Assembly: GCF_012241385.1 (NCBI RefSeq)
Contig: NZ_JAAVXB010000002.1
Coordinates: forward strand, 62,001-126,000
Length of the DNA: 64,000 bases
DNA from: Solimonas marina
Lineage (GTDB): Bacteria; Pseudomonadota; Gammaproteobacteria; Nevskiales; Nevskiaceae
Direction of reading: 5' to 3'
The translations under genes were made by a program, and so were the position numbers. The notes under the pieces were generated by a model. It ran no database searches, was not told the DNA's origin, and saw only the letters and a program-made list of their open reading frames with translations. This document shows positions 1 to 8,579 of this stretch, piece after piece (position 1 is the first letter of the stretch; every line of letters begins with the position of its first letter).

Positions 1-1
1 G

Positions 2-115
2 TTGCGCTTCTTCGGCAGCGACTGGTCGTTCGTCGTGCGCGGCGTCGCCTTCGTCGTCGTCGGTCTCGCATTTCTCGGCGCCAACGCGTGGCTGCGACGC
101 CGGGTGCAGCCGTGA
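2..115 (+). CDS. C-terminal end of a DUF2157/DUF4401-like membrane protein (partial)
   Basis: Only the last 37 codons are inside the window, ending at the TGA at 113-115. The residues form one hydrophobic helix (VVRGVAFVVVGLAFLGANAW) followed by a short arginine-rich tail, the usual end of DUF2157/DUF4401 multi-pass inner-membrane proteins. The next gene encodes a GDYXXLXY-domain protein and starts at a GTGA overlapping this stop. DUF2157 and GDYXXLXY proteins commonly form such a pair, which supports the family guess. The function of the family is not established. The start of the gene lies outside the window. Confidence 0.55.
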   Translation: MRFFGSDWSFVVRGVAFVVVGLAFLGANAWLRRRVQP

Positions 116-687
116 AGCTGCGGCGCTGGAGCTTCGCGCTGCTGATTGCGGCCATCGTCCTGCAGTGGGCGCTACCGGCGCAGCTGGCGTGGCGCAGCGC
201 ATCGGTGCTGCGCGACGGTACGCGCTACTACCTGCGCACCGCGCCGGTCGATCCGGCCGACGCGTTTCGCGGCCGCTATATCGCACTGCGCTTCGCCGAC
301 GCGCAGACGACACTGCCGGCCAGTGGCGATGTCGAGGCGGGAACGACGGTTTACGTACCGTTGATCGTCGGCAAGGACCGCTTCGCGCGCTTTGGCGCCG
401 CGTCGCTGACACCGCCGGCGCGGGGCGATTACCTGCGCGCGTTGATCGCGTCGGTCGACAGTGGCGGCCGTGCGACCTTGCAACTGCCGTTCGATCGCTA
501 CTACCTCGACGAGTCGGTGGCCGCCGCCGCCGACCGCGCCTATCGCGCGGCCAACCGCAGCGGCGCGCCCAGCGAAGCCTATGTGACGATCCGCGTGCAT
601 GACGGTGACGCGGTGCTCGAATCGCTGTTCATCGACAACCAGCCGATCCGTCGCTACCTCGACGCGCAGGCCAAGGCGTCCGGCTGA
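112..687 (+). CDS. GDYXXLXY domain membrane-anchored protein
   Basis: A protein of 191 aa if it starts at the GTG overlapping the upstream stop (GTGA, 112-115); an in-frame GTG at 88 would add eight residues. It has one N-terminal membrane anchor (residues about 5-25), then a soluble, presumably periplasmic domain. The family signature appears as DAFRGRYIALRF near residue 55, followed by the characteristic late segment EAYVTIRVHDGDAVLESLFI. Proteins of this type sit beside DUF2157/DUF4401 membrane proteins, as here, and probably work with them. No enzymatic role is known. The gene converges on rsmI with only four bases between. Confidence 0.75.
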   Translation: MKLRRWSFALLIAAIVLQWALPAQLAWRSASVLRDGTRYYLRTAPVDPADAFRGRYIALRFADAQTTLPASGDVEAGTTVYVPLIVGKDRFARFGAASLTPPARGDYLRALIASVDSGGRATLQLPFDRYYLDESVAAAADRAYRAANRSGAPSEAYVTIRVHDGDAVLESLFIDNQPIRRYLDAQAKASG

Positions 688-691
688 GCGG

Positions 692-1549
692 CTAGTCGCC
701 GGCCTGTACGGCCAGTGCGTACAAATCCTTCTTGCGTGCGCCGCTGATCTCGGCGGCGAGCTTGGCGGCGCTCGATGCCGACAGGCCGCCGCCGAGCAGG
801 ATGCCCAGCACGCGCTGGCCTTCCTGCAGCGTGGCGTCGGCCTGCGCCGGCGCACCGCCGATCACCAGCACGAACTCGCCGCGGCTGTGGTTGGCATCGG
901 ACGCCAGCCAGGCGGCGATGTCGCCGGCCGTGCTGCTGCGGCTCTGTTCGTAGAGCTTGGTCAGTTCGCGCGCCAGCGCCAGCGGCCGGTCGGCGCCGAG
1001 TACGGCGACGATGTCGGCGACGCAATCAGTGATGCGATGGCTGGATTCGTAGAGGATCAGCGTCCGCGTCTCGCTGGCCAGCTGGCCCAGGCGTTCGCGC
1101 CGTGCGCCGGATTTGGCCGGCAGAAATCCTTCGAAGACGAAGCGATCGCTCGGCAGGCCGGCGATCGACAGTGCCGCGATCGCCGCGCACGCGCCGGGAA
1201 CGGCGACCGCCGGCAGCTCGGCGGCTCGCACTGCGCGCACCAGCGCGAAGCCCGGATCGGAAATCAGCGGTGTGCCGGCATCGGAAATGAGTGCCAGCGT
1301 TTCACCGCTGCGCAGCCGCTCGACGAGTCGCGTACAGATGTCGGTCTCGTTGTGCTCGTGCACGGCGAGCAGCGGCTTGCGGATGCCGAAGTGCGTCAGC
1401 AACTGGCCGCTGGTGCGGGTGTCTTCGGCGCAGATCGCGTCGACGCTTTCAAGTACGGCCTGTGCGCGCGGACTCAGATCGCCGAGATTGCCGATCGGCG
1501 TGGCGACGACGTACAGGTGGCCCGGCGCCACTTTTGCGGCGATGCTCAT
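692..1549 (-). CDS. rsmI: 16S rRNA (cytidine(1402)-2'-O)-methyltransferase RsmI
   Basis: A 285-aa SAM-dependent tetrapyrrole-methylase-fold enzyme that 2'-O-methylates C1402 in the decoding centre of 16S rRNA. The N-terminal segment LYVVATPIGNLGDLSPRA, the AEDTRTSGQLL motif near residue 41 and ALISDAGTPLISDPG near 85 are family hallmarks, and the length matches the usual 280-290 aa. The gene is divergent from lpoA with 36 bp between start codons, the standard rsmI/lpoA arrangement in Gammaproteobacteria, so the two probably share a compact bidirectional promoter region. Confidence 0.96.
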   Translation of the reverse strand: MSIAAKVAPGHLYVVATPIGNLGDLSPRAQAVLESVDAICAEDTRTSGQLLTHFGIRKPLLAVHEHNETDICTRLVERLRSGETLALISDAGTPLISDPGFALVRAVRAAELPAVAVPGACAAIAALSIAGLPSDRFVFEGFLPAKSGARRERLGQLASETRTLILYESSHRITDCVADIVAVLGADRPLALARELTKLYEQSRSSTAGDIAAWLASDANHSRGEFVLVIGGAPAQADATLQEGQRVLGILLGGGLSASSAAKLAAEISGARKKDLYALAVQAGD

Positions 1550-1585
1550 GGGGCCAGACGGGTAGGGCGTGTCATACTTCGCATT

Positions 1586-2785
1586 ATGGTGCCGAAGACC
1601 CTGCTACCCAAAACGCTGATCGCCGCGTTGCCGGCCTTGCTCGTCGCCGCGTGCTCGCAGTTGCCGCAACGCCAGGCGCCGCCGCCTCCGGCGAGCACCG
1701 CGCAGACGCCGCCGCCGAATACGGCACCGGCACCGCAGCCGGTGGCCAAGCCCGCGCAGCTGGCACTGCTGCTGCCGCTCAGCGGCGCGTTCTCGGCGAC
1801 TGCCGATTCGGTGCGCGACGGTTTCTTCAGCGCCTATTTCAACGACAGTCTGCATCCGCCCGTGCGGGTCTACGACGTCGGTTCGACGCCGAGCAGCCTG
1901 CGTGCCGCCTACCAGACGGCGCTGCGTGAAGGTGCGACCTTCATCATCGGTCCGCTGCGCAAGAGCGACGTCGCGGCGCTGGCCGGCGACGTGCCGGCGG
2001 TGCCGGTGCTGGCACTGAACTATCTCGACGACGGTGCGCAGACACCGCCGGACTTCTATCAGTTCGGCTTGTCGCCGGAAGATGAGGCGCGCTCGGCGGC
2101 GCGCGAAGCGCTGGCGCAGGGCCTGCACCGCGCCGTGGCGCTGGTACCGAGCGCCGACTGGGGCGATCGCGTCGTCGACGCATTCAATCAGACGCTGCGC
2201 GCTGGCGGCGGCGCCGTGGTAGCCGAGCAACACTACGATCAAGGCACTTACGACCAATCGAAGATCATCGCCGCGCTGATGGGCGTCGACGCCAGCCAGG
2301 CCCGGCACCGCGCGCTGACCGCAGCGCTCGGCGAAAGCAGCGAGTACGAGCCGCAGCGACGTCAGGACATCGACATGATCTTCATCGCGGCGCGCGGCCA
2401 GGATGCGCGCATGCTGATGCCGCAGCTCAAGTTCAATCGCGCTGGCGATCTGCCGGTCTACGCGACCGCGCTGGTCTATGACGGCAAGCCCAGTGCCGAC
2501 ACCGCTGGCGTGCGCTTCTGCGACGCCCCGTGGACGATCGGCGACTCGCCGGCGTTGCAGCAGGCCCGCGCCGCCAGCGACGGCTTGCCGATCTCGAACC
2601 CGCGGCTGTTCGCGCTCGGTCGCGACGCCTATGGTCTGTCGGCGGGTCTCGCACAGCACCGCATTCGCGAAGGCGACACGCTCGACGGCGTGACCGGCAA
2701 GCTCGAATGGCAGGGCACGGTCATCCACCGCGATCTGTCCTGCGTGCAGATCGGCGACAGCGGCCTGAGCCCCCTGAATCCGTGA
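1586..2785 (+). CDS. lpoA: Penicillin-binding protein activator, LpoA family lipoprotein
   Basis: A 399-aa lipoprotein. The signal peptide ends in a lipobox (LLVAAC, Cys about residue 23), followed by a Pro/Ala-rich linker to about residue 55, then a periplasmic-binding-protein-like fold (QLALLLPLSGAFSATADSV onwards). LpoA reaches from the outer membrane to stimulate PBP1A during peptidoglycan synthesis. The E. coli protein has an extra N-terminal TPR-like domain (about 680 aa in total). This short form keeps only the C-terminal PBP-like domain, as is common outside the enterics. I placed the start at the ATG just before the signal peptide; the longer upstream reading frame runs antisense through rsmI. 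It overlaps yraN by four bases. Confidence 0.9.
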   Translation: MVPKTLLPKTLIAALPALLVAACSQLPQRQAPPPPASTAQTPPPNTAPAPQPVAKPAQLALLLPLSGAFSATADSVRDGFFSAYFNDSLHPPVRVYDVGSTPSSLRAAYQTALREGATFIIGPLRKSDVAALAGDVPAVPVLALNYLDDGAQTPPDFYQFGLSPEDEARSAAREALAQGLHRAVALVPSADWGDRVVDAFNQTLRAGGGAVVAEQHYDQGTYDQSKIIAALMGVDASQARHRALTAALGESSEYEPQRRQDIDMIFIAARGQDARMLMPQLKFNRAGDLPVYATALVYDGKPSADTAGVRFCDAPWTIGDSPALQQARAASDGLPISNPRLFALGRDAYGLSAGLAQHRIREGDTLDGVTGKLEWQGTVIHRDLSCVQIGDSGLSPLNP

Positions 2786-3120
2786 ACGGCGCGGCGGCCG
2801 AGGACGCCGCCCTGCGGCTGCTCGAACGCCGTGGTCTGAAACTGGTGGCGCGCAATGTCCGCTTTCGCGGCGGCGAACTCGATCTGGTGATGCGCGACGG
2901 CAGTACGCTGGTCGTCGTCGAAGTGCGCGCGCGCAGCCCGAGTCGCTATGCCGGCGCCCTCGAATCGATCGACGCGCGCAAGCGCGGCCGCATCGTGCAG
3001 GCTACGCAACTGTTTCTCGCCGCCCATCCGCAACACGCCGAGCGGCCGTTGCGCTTCGATGTCGTCGCCTATGACGGCAGCGACGTGCAGTGGATCGAAA
3101 ACGCCTTCGACGGGTTTTGA
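2782..3120 (+). CDS. yraN: YraN family (UPF0102) nuclease-fold protein
   Basis: A 112-aa protein starting at the GTG of a GTGA overlap with the lpoA stop. It has the YraN core: an N-terminal helix (AAAEDAALRLLERRGLKLVA), then RGGELDLVMRDGSTLVVVEVR, in which E-D-x-E-V-R resembles the metal-binding E/D...ExK-type centre of the PD-(D/E)XK endonuclease-like fold, and a C-terminal RPLRFDVVAYDG. Its biological role is uncertain. The order lpoA-yraN-diaA is widely conserved, and translational coupling to lpoA is likely. Confidence 0.9.
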   Translation: MNGAAAEDAALRLLERRGLKLVARNVRFRGGELDLVMRDGSTLVVVEVRARSPSRYAGALESIDARKRGRIVQATQLFLAAHPQHAERPLRFDVVAYDGSDVQWIENAFDGF

Positions 3121-3203
3121 CCGCATGCGCGAAGGACATGCCGATGCGTGGCGCGAATCGGCGCCGGCGCTCACAATAACGGCCGGCATTCGGACGATTT
3201 CAC

Positions 3204-3803
3204 ATGACTGAGCGGTCCATTCCAGAAGCGCGTTTGCGCGCCCATTTCGAAGCCTGCATCGCCGCGCAGCAGGCGACGATGGCGCAGGCGTTGCCGGCGC
3301 TGCGACGCGCGTCCGACGCGCTGGCCGCGGCGCTGGATGCCGGGCACAAGGTGCTGGCCTGTGGCAATGGCGGCTCGGCGGCCGACGCGCAGCATTTCGC
3401 GGCGGAGCTGACCGGACGTTACGAGCGCGAGCGCCCGGGGCTGCCCGGTATCGCGCTGTCGGTCGATACGTCGGCGCTGACCGCGATCGGCAACGACTAC
3501 GGCTTCGAGCGGGTGTTCGCCAAGCAGGTCGAGGCGCTCGGCCGCGACGGCGACTGGTTGCTGGCGATTTCGACGTCCGGCAATTCGCCGAACGTGGTTC
3601 GCGCGATCGAGGCTGCGCACGGGCGCGGGCTGCGGGTGATCGCGCTGACCGGCAAGGACGGTGGCGCCATCGCCAGGATGCTGGGTGCCGACGATGTCGA
3701 GTTGCGCGCCGCCAGTGCGGTCACCGCGCGCATCCAGGAAGTGCACATCGTCTTCCTGCACGCGCTGTGCGACGCTATCGACGAGCTGCTGTTTCCGCGA
3801 TGA
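3204..3803 (+). CDS. diaA: SIS-domain protein, DiaA/GmhA family (phosphoheptose isomerase-like)
   Basis: A 199-aa single-SIS-domain protein. It shows the sugar-phosphate-binding signatures [19 protein letters not shown] (about residue 50) and [14 protein letters not shown] (about 115). GmhA isomerises sedoheptulose-7-phosphate for LPS heptose. The paralogue DiaA binds DnaA and tunes replication initiation. The two are hard to separate by sequence; the position directly after yraN is the DiaA (yraO) position, so I prefer DiaA. The C-terminal [18 protein letters not shown] fits either. It overlaps the next gene by four bases (ATGA). Confidence 0.85.
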   Translation: MTERSIPEARLRAHFEACIAAQQATMAQALPALRRASDALAAALDAGHKVLACGNGGSAADAQHFAAELTGRYERERPGLPGIALSVDTSALTAIGNDYGFERVFAKQVEALGRDGDWLLAISTSGNSPNVVRAIEAAHGRGLRVIALTGKDGGAIARMLGADDVELRAASAVTARIQEVHIVFLHALCDAIDELLFPR

Positions 3804-5197
3804 GCACGCGGCCGGCCTTCGATCCCGCCCTCGTGACGCGCCTGCGTGCGGCGTTGGCGCCGGAGCGGGTGCTCGACGATCCGGCCGAGTGCATTGCCTA
3901 CGGTTACGACAATTCCAAGCGCGTCGCGCTGCCGCAGGCCGTGGCGTTCGCGCAGTCGCACGATGACGTGGCGGCCGTCGTGCAGCTCTGCAACGAATTC
4001 GCCTCGCCGCTGGTCGTGCGCGGCCGCGGCACCAATACCACCGGCGCGACGGTGCCGGTGGCCGGCGGCGTGGTGTTGTCGCTGGAGCGGATGAATCGCA
4101 TCCTGCGCGTCTCGCCCGGCGATCGCCTGCTCGAATGCGAGGCCGGCGCGCTCAACGGCGACGTGCAGCAGGCGGCGGCGCCGCACGGCTTGTTCTGGGC
4201 GCCCGATCCGACCAGTCTTGGCTACTCGACGGTCGGCGGCAATCTGGGTTGCTGCGCCGGCGGGCCGCGCGCCGTGAAATACGGCACGGCACGCGACAAC
4301 GTGCTTGGCCTGCGTGCGGTCACCGGTGCCGGTACGTCGATCAAGACCGGCTGCACGACGACCAAGGGTGTGGTCGGCTACGACCTGACGCGCCTGTTGG
4401 TCGGCAGCGAGGGCACGCTGGCGATCATCACCGAGGCGACGCTGAAGCTGCTGCCCAAGCCCCAAGGCACGAAGACGCTGCGTGCCTGCTATGCCGACGT
4501 CAAATCGGCGGCGGCCGCGGTGGCGCGGGTGATGAACCAGCCGGAAACGCCGAGCGCGCTGGAATTCATGGACGGCGATGCCGTGCAGCTCGCCGAAGCC
4601 TATCGGCCGACCGGCATTCCCAAAGGCGTCGGCGCCTTGCTGTTGATCGAGGTTGACGGCAATGAGGAGTCGATCGACATCGCGCTGCGCGCGGTGACGG
4701 CGGCCCTGCAAGGTGCGGGGCTGGTCGAGCTGCGCGCCGCCGCCAACGCCGACGAGGTCGACGCCTTGTGGGCTTGCCGCAAGGCGCTGTCGCCGTCGCT
4801 GCGGCGCATCGCGCCGAAGAAGGTCAACGAGGACGTCGTCGTGCCGGTCACGCGCATTCCGGATCTGGTCGAGGGTTTGGCCGCGCTGTCGGCCAAGCAC
4901 GGCATTCGCATCGTCAATTTCGGCCACGCCGGCAACGGCAACATGCACACCAACCTGCTCGTCGACCCCGAGGACCCGGCGCAGATGGATGCCGTACATG
5001 CCTGTCTCGCCGAAGTGTTCCGTCTGGTGCTCGATCTGGAAGGCACGCTGTCCGGCGAACACGGCGTCGGCATCGAGAAGCGCGACTACGTCGGCTGGGA
5101 GATCGCCGGTGACACGCTCGACGTGATGCGTGCGCTGAAGCACACGCTCGATCCGAACGCGATCCTCAATCCCGGCAAGGCGCTGCCCGGCATCTGA
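3800..5197 (+). CDS. FAD-binding oxidase, GlcD/D-2-hydroxyacid dehydrogenase family
   Basis: A 465-aa flavoprotein of the FAD_binding_4/FAD-oxidase_C type. The N-terminal half carries the FAD loop ([19 protein letters not shown], about residue 72) and [20 protein letters not shown]. The C-terminal half ends with the cap-domain signatures [25 protein letters not shown] and [10 protein letters not shown]. Enzymes of this family oxidise D-lactate, glycolate or D-2-hydroxyglutarate; the substrate cannot be chosen from sequence. The ATG overlaps the diaA stop, making it the last gene of the lpoA-yraN-diaA run. There is no GlcE or GlcF next to it, which argues for a single-subunit dehydrogenase. 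Confidence 0.88.
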   Translation: MSTRPAFDPALVTRLRAALAPERVLDDPAECIAYGYDNSKRVALPQAVAFAQSHDDVAAVVQLCNEFASPLVVRGRGTNTTGATVPVAGGVVLSLERMNRILRVSPGDRLLECEAGALNGDVQQAAAPHGLFWAPDPTSLGYSTVGGNLGCCAGGPRAVKYGTARDNVLGLRAVTGAGTSIKTGCTTTKGVVGYDLTRLLVGSEGTLAIITEATLKLLPKPQGTKTLRACYADVKSAAAAVARVMNQPETPSALEFMDGDAVQLAEAYRPTGIPKGVGALLLIEVDGNEESIDIALRAVTAALQGAGLVELRAAANADEVDALWACRKALSPSLRRIAPKKVNEDVVVPVTRIPDLVEGLAALSAKHGIRIVNFGHAGNGNMHTNLLVDPEDPAQMDAVHACLAEVFRLVLDLEGTLSGEHGVGIEKRDYVGWEIAGDTLDVMRALKHTLDPNAILNPGKALPGI

Positions 5198-5215
5198 GTG
5201 GGGTGAACCGCGTTT

Positions 5216-5285
5216 TAACCACAGATTTCACAGATTCCACAGAACGGGATGGGCATTCCCCGATGAATCTGCGAAAACTGTGGCT
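5216..5285. repeat. Intergenic imperfect inverted repeat (CCACAGATT type)
   Basis: An 18-bp arm at 5219-5236 (CCACAGATTTCACAGATT) is matched at 16 of 18 positions by the reverse complement of 5266-5283, separated by 29 bp. Arms of this CCACAGATT...AATCTG...CTGTGG kind resemble dispersed intergenic repeats of Gammaproteobacteria. It lies between the convergent FAD oxidase and sspB genes. No second copy is evident in this window, so its dispersed nature is inferred. Confidence 0.5.
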
Positions 5286-5296
5286 GATCGCTCCGT

Positions 5297-5707
5297 CTAC
5301 TTCACGACGCGCAGATTCGGGCGGCCCTTCGGCGGTTTCGGCGGTTCCGGATCGGTCTGCGGTGGCGGTGCCGCGTCGGCCGGTGCTTCGCTCGCTTCGG
5401 TTTCGCCGAAGATCACGCCTTCGCCGTTTTCGCGCGCGAAGATGGCCAGCACCGCGCCACTGGGAACCTGAACATCGAACGGCCGACCGCCAAAGCGTGC
5501 CGAGAACCAGATCGGCTCGCTGGTCAGGTCCAGGCTTTGTACGGCCATCGGACTGATGTTGAGGGTGATGCGGCCGTCCTGCACGAACTGTTGCGGCACG
5601 ACGACACCCGGGTAATCGGCGGCGACCAGCAAGTGCGGCGTGTGGCCGTTGTCACATGCCCATTCGTGAATGGCGCGAATCAGATAGGGGCGGCGGGATT
5701 TGGACAT
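5297..5707 (-). CDS. sspB: ClpXP protease specificity-enhancing factor SspB
   Basis: A 136-aa adaptor that delivers ssrA-tagged proteins to ClpXP. The SspB core is visible: an N-terminal helix with RPYLIRAIHEWACDNGHTPH, then VVPQQFVQDGRITLNISP and LTSEPIWFSARFGG, which build the peptide-binding sheet. An acidic/proline-rich flexible linker (about residues 103-128) leads to a conserved basic tail, RPNLRVVK, which in E. coli SspB is the ClpX-docking module. The start is the ATG before SKSRRPYL. It lies 16 bp after sspA and is co-transcribed with it. Confidence 0.96.
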   Translation of the reverse strand: MSKSRRPYLIRAIHEWACDNGHTPHLLVAADYPGVVVPQQFVQDGRITLNISPMAVQSLDLTSEPIWFSARFGGRPFDVQVPSGAVLAIFARENGEGVIFGETEASEAPADAAPPPQTDPEPPKPPKGRPNLRVVK

Positions 5708-5723
5708 CAGCGGCGTTTGCGAC

Positions 5724-6368
5724 TCATCGACTGCGGAGTACCGATTGTACGGCGGGACGCGCCAACAGGCGCTCCGCATAGCGCAGGAAGTTGGCATCGG
5801 CCGGCGGTTTGAGCCCGAGCGCGGCGAAGGAGCCGAACAAAGCTGCCCAGGCGCAGTCGGCGAGGTTGTATTCGAGACCCAGGCACCAGCCGCGCGCGGT
5901 AAACAGCCGGGTACTCGCCAGCATGCCATCCTGTAGCTGCTTGCGCGCCGCCTTGGCTTCCGGCGAACGCGGCGAGTGCGCGCTGATGGTCGCTGCCAGC
6001 GGGAAGAATTCGCGCTCGAGCCGGGCGACGATCATGCGCACGCGGGCGCGCGAGGCCGGGTCACCCGGCAGCAGCGCGGGATGCGGATAGCGCTCGTCGA
6101 GGTATTCGACGACGATCGGCGCCGGATACAGCACGGTGTCGCGATCGATCAGCGTCGGCAGCTCGCCGGTCGGATTGAGGATCAACAGGTCCTGATTCGG
6201 TGCTGCGGCGTTGAGCGATTGGACACGTGCGCCATCGACATCCTTTTCGGCCAGGACGATGCGTGCCCAGCGGCTCGGCAGATGGGCCTCGGCGCAGAAC
6301 AGCGTGACGCCGGCGCGCGGCGCCGGTCGCGCATCCATCACGTAACGACTCTTGCCGGGAATGGCCAT
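5724..6368 (-). CDS. sspA: Stringent starvation protein A (GST-fold)
   Basis: A 214-aa glutathione-S-transferase-fold protein that binds RNA polymerase in E. coli. It has an N-terminal thioredoxin-like domain (VTLFCAEAHLPSRWARIVLAEK...LNPTGELPTLIDRDTVLYPA) and an all-helical C-terminal domain with IVVEYLDERYPHPALLPGDP at the junction. It forms the canonical sspA-sspB pair. The N-terminus carries about 18 extra residues compared with the E. coli protein. A thioesterase- or GST-type detoxification role is less likely given its partner. Confidence 0.93.
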   Translation of the reverse strand: MAIPGKSRYVMDARPAPRAGVTLFCAEAHLPSRWARIVLAEKDVDGARVQSLNAAAPNQDLLILNPTGELPTLIDRDTVLYPAPIVVEYLDERYPHPALLPGDPASRARVRMIVARLEREFFPLAATISAHSPRSPEAKAARKQLQDGMLASTRLFTARGWCLGLEYNLADCAWAALFGSFAALGLKPPADANFLRYAERLLARPAVQSVLRSR

Positions 6369-6521
6369 CGCTCAGTTTGGACAAAATATGTTCACCCCGA
6401 GAGCGTAACCGCTAATGCCGGCGATTCCCAAATGGCTTCGCTGCCGGCTATCGAAAGTCGGGCTCGCCTGCCGTGGCGTTACGGCACCGCAGCGAGCGTC
6501 AGGGCCAAGATCGGCTCCAAC

Positions 6522-6553
6522 AAAAACGGCGCCGAACCCGGGTTCGGCGCCGT
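6522..6553 (-). terminator. Rho-independent terminator after petC
   Basis: A 28-bp perfect palindrome at 6526-6553 (ACGGCGCCGAACCC and its complement) is followed, on the minus strand, by a run of T residues (TTTTTG). It sits 21 bp beyond the petC stop and closes the petABC operon. Confidence 0.9.
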
Positions 6554-6574
6554 CGTGCTTGAAGCGTCAGCTTG

Positions 6575-7330
6575 CTAGTGCACGTCCTTCCAGAACTCGC
6601 GCTTGGTCAGGTAGGCGAGCACGGTGAACAGCAGCAGGAACAGGATGACCTTGATGCCGACCGAGATGCGCATCGCGCGTCCCGGCTCCGCTGCATAGAC
6701 CATGAAGTTGGTCGTGTCGGCGACGAAGTCTCGATATTCGTCGGGCGACATCGTGCCCTTGGTCGCCAGTTCGAACTGCGGGCCTTCGTGTTCGTCGTGA
6801 CCGCCTTCGGCGTGTTCGTCACCACCGCCTTCCTTGAGCACCTGCAGGCCTTGCAGCTCCCACAGCACATCCGGCATCGACGCGTTCGGCAGCACAAGGT
6901 TGTTGGTGCCGAGCGGCCGCTTCGGATCGACGTAGAAGGTCAGCAGGTAGTTGTAGACCCAGTCGGCGCCGCGGTAGCGGGTTTCCACCGTGAGGTCCGG
7001 CGGCTGTTTGCCGAACCAGGCCTTGGCCTCTTCCGGCATGGCCGACACGATGTGATCACTGACCTTGTCGGTCGTGAACATCAGCTTGGCCTTCAACAGC
7101 TCGTCGGAAATGCCGAGATCGCTGCCGATCCGGTTGTAGCGCAGGTTGCGCATCGAATGGCAGCCCGAACAGTAGTTCATGAAGTTGCGCGCGCCGCGCT
7201 GTACCGATGCGATGTTGTCCGGGTCGGCCTTGAACGGATAGGGCAGCACCTCGCCTTCGGCGAGGGCAGGGCCGGCCAGCAGCAACAGGGCGGCGGCGAG
7301 CAGGGCGCGGAAGCTGTACTTAGTGCGCAT
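6575..7330 (-). CDS. petC: Ubiquinol-cytochrome c reductase, cytochrome c1 subunit
   Basis: A 251-aa membrane-anchored c-type cytochrome of complex III, passing electrons from the Rieske protein to soluble cytochrome c. It has a Sec signal peptide (to about ALAEGE, residue 26), the haem-binding CSGCH near residue 54, a probable Met ligand region (PNASMPDVLW), and a C-terminal membrane anchor (about residues 224-243) with a typical cytosolic end, TKREFWKDVH. A histidine/acid-rich insert (GGGDEHAEGGHDEHEG, about 170-185) is unusual and may bind metal. It overlaps petB by 11 bp. Confidence 0.96.
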   Translation of the reverse strand: MRTKYSFRALLAAALLLLAGPALAEGEVLPYPFKADPDNIASVQRGARNFMNYCSGCHSMRNLRYNRIGSDLGISDELLKAKLMFTTDKVSDHIVSAMPEEAKAWFGKQPPDLTVETRYRGADWVYNYLLTFYVDPKRPLGTNNLVLPNASMPDVLWELQGLQVLKEGGGDEHAEGGHDEHEGPQFELATKGTMSPDEYRDFVADTTNFMVYAAEPGRAMRISVGIKVILFLLLFTVLAYLTKREFWKDVH

Positions 7331-8579
7331 AGGTCACGCGCTCCGGAACGGGCTTGGTCTTGTCGATACGCGAGTAGAACGGCATCGCCAGGAAGAACAA
7401 GTAGTAGAGGATCGTACAGATTTGCGAGACCAGCTTGCCGACCACGCTGGGCGGCTGCATGCCGTAGTAGTTCAGCAGCACGAACGACACCGCGAACAAC
7501 GCCAGCGCGACCTTGAAGATCGGCCCCTTGTAGCGGATCGACTTGACCGGTGAGCGGTCCAGCCACGGCAGCAGGAACAGCAGGATCACCGCGCCGAACA
7601 TCACCAGCACGCCCCAGATCTGCGTGCCGGCAAACGACGGCGTGGCGCGCAACATGGCGTAGAACGAGCCGAAGTACCACGCTGGCGTGATGTGGGGCGG
7701 CGTCGACAGGGCGTTGGCCGGCGTGAAGTTCGGCTTCTCGAGGAAGTAGCCGCCGCCGTCCGGCGCGAAGAAGACGATGCCGAGGAAGATGATCAGGAAT
7801 ACGCCGACGCCGACCAGATCCTTGACCGTGTAGTACGGATGGAACGGAATGCCGTCGAGCGGAATGCCGGTCTGCGGATCCTTGTGCTTCTTGATCTCGA
7901 CGCCGTCCGGATTGTTCGAGCCGACTTCGTGCAACGCGATCAGATGCGCGACGACCAGACCGACCAGCACGAACGGCAGGGCGATGACGTGCAGCGAGAA
8001 CAGGCGGTTGAGCGTGGCGTCGGACGGGATGTAGTCGCCCTGGATCCAGATCACCAGGTCATGACCGACGACCGGGATCGTGCCGAACAGATTGATGATG
8101 ACCTGCGCGCCCCAGTAGCTCATGTTGCCCCACGGCAGCACGTAGCCGCAGAACGCCTCGGCCATCAGACACAGGAAGATCAGGCAGCCGAACAACCAGA
8201 TCAGTTCGCGTGGCTTGCGGTGCGAGCCGTAGAGAATGCCGCGGAACATGTGCAGGTAGACGACGATGAAGAACGCCGAGGCGCCGGTCGAATGCAGATA
8301 GCGCAGGACGTTGCCCCAGGGGACGTCGCGCATGATGTATTCGACGCTGTCCCAGGCCTTGGCGGCGTCGGGCTTGTAGTGCATGACCAGCCAGATGCCG
8401 GTCAGCAACTGGTTGACGAGCACCAGCAGTGCCAGTGAGCCGAAGAAGTACCAGAAGTTGAAATTCTTCGGTGCGTAGTACTCGGAAAGGTGATCCTTCC
8501 ACAGCTTGGTCAGCGGGAAGCGGTCATCGATCCAGCCGAGCAAGCCGGTGGTCTTGTACGGATTCGGAGTGATCGCCAT
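7320..8579 (-). CDS. petB: Ubiquinol-cytochrome c reductase, cytochrome b subunit
   Basis: A 419-aa eight-helix cytochrome b carrying the two b haems and the Qo and Qi sites of complex III. Visible signatures include the first-helix haem histidine region (HSTGASAFFIVVYLHMFRG), the helix C segment PWGNMSYWGAQV and the second-haem helix FSLHVIALPFVLVGLVVAHL. The Qo-site Pro-Glu motif is altered or hard to place by eye; HITPAWYFGSFYAMLRA marks the ef loop region. The length is usual for gammaproteobacterial petB. Its start overlaps the petA stop by one base (TAATG). Confidence 0.96.
   Translation of the reverse strand: MAITPNPYKTTGLLGWIDDRFPLTKLWKDHLSEYYAPKNFNFWYFFGSLALLVLVNQLLTGIWLVMHYKPDAAKAWDSVEYIMRDVPWGNVLRYLHSTGASAFFIVVYLHMFRGILYGSHRKPRELIWLFGCLIFLCLMAEAFCGYVLPWGNMSYWGAQVIINLFGTIPVVGHDLVIWIQGDYIPSDATLNRLFSLHVIALPFVLVGLVVAHLIALHEVGSNNPDGVEIKKHKDPQTGIPLDGIPFHPYYTVKDLVGVGVFLIIFLGIVFFAPDGGGYFLEKPNFTPANALSTPPHITPAWYFGSFYAMLRATPSFAGTQIWGVLVMFGAVILLFLLPWLDRSPVKSIRYKGPIFKVALALFAVSFVLLNYYGMQPPSVVGKLVSQICTILYYLFFLAMPFYSRIDKTKPVPERVTYAH

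Noticed and set aside
3497-5143. A 548-codon minus-strand frame opposite the FAD oxidase
   Set aside because: The translation is a His/Arg/Gln-rich shadow; the plus-strand gene has clear FAD-oxidase motifs.
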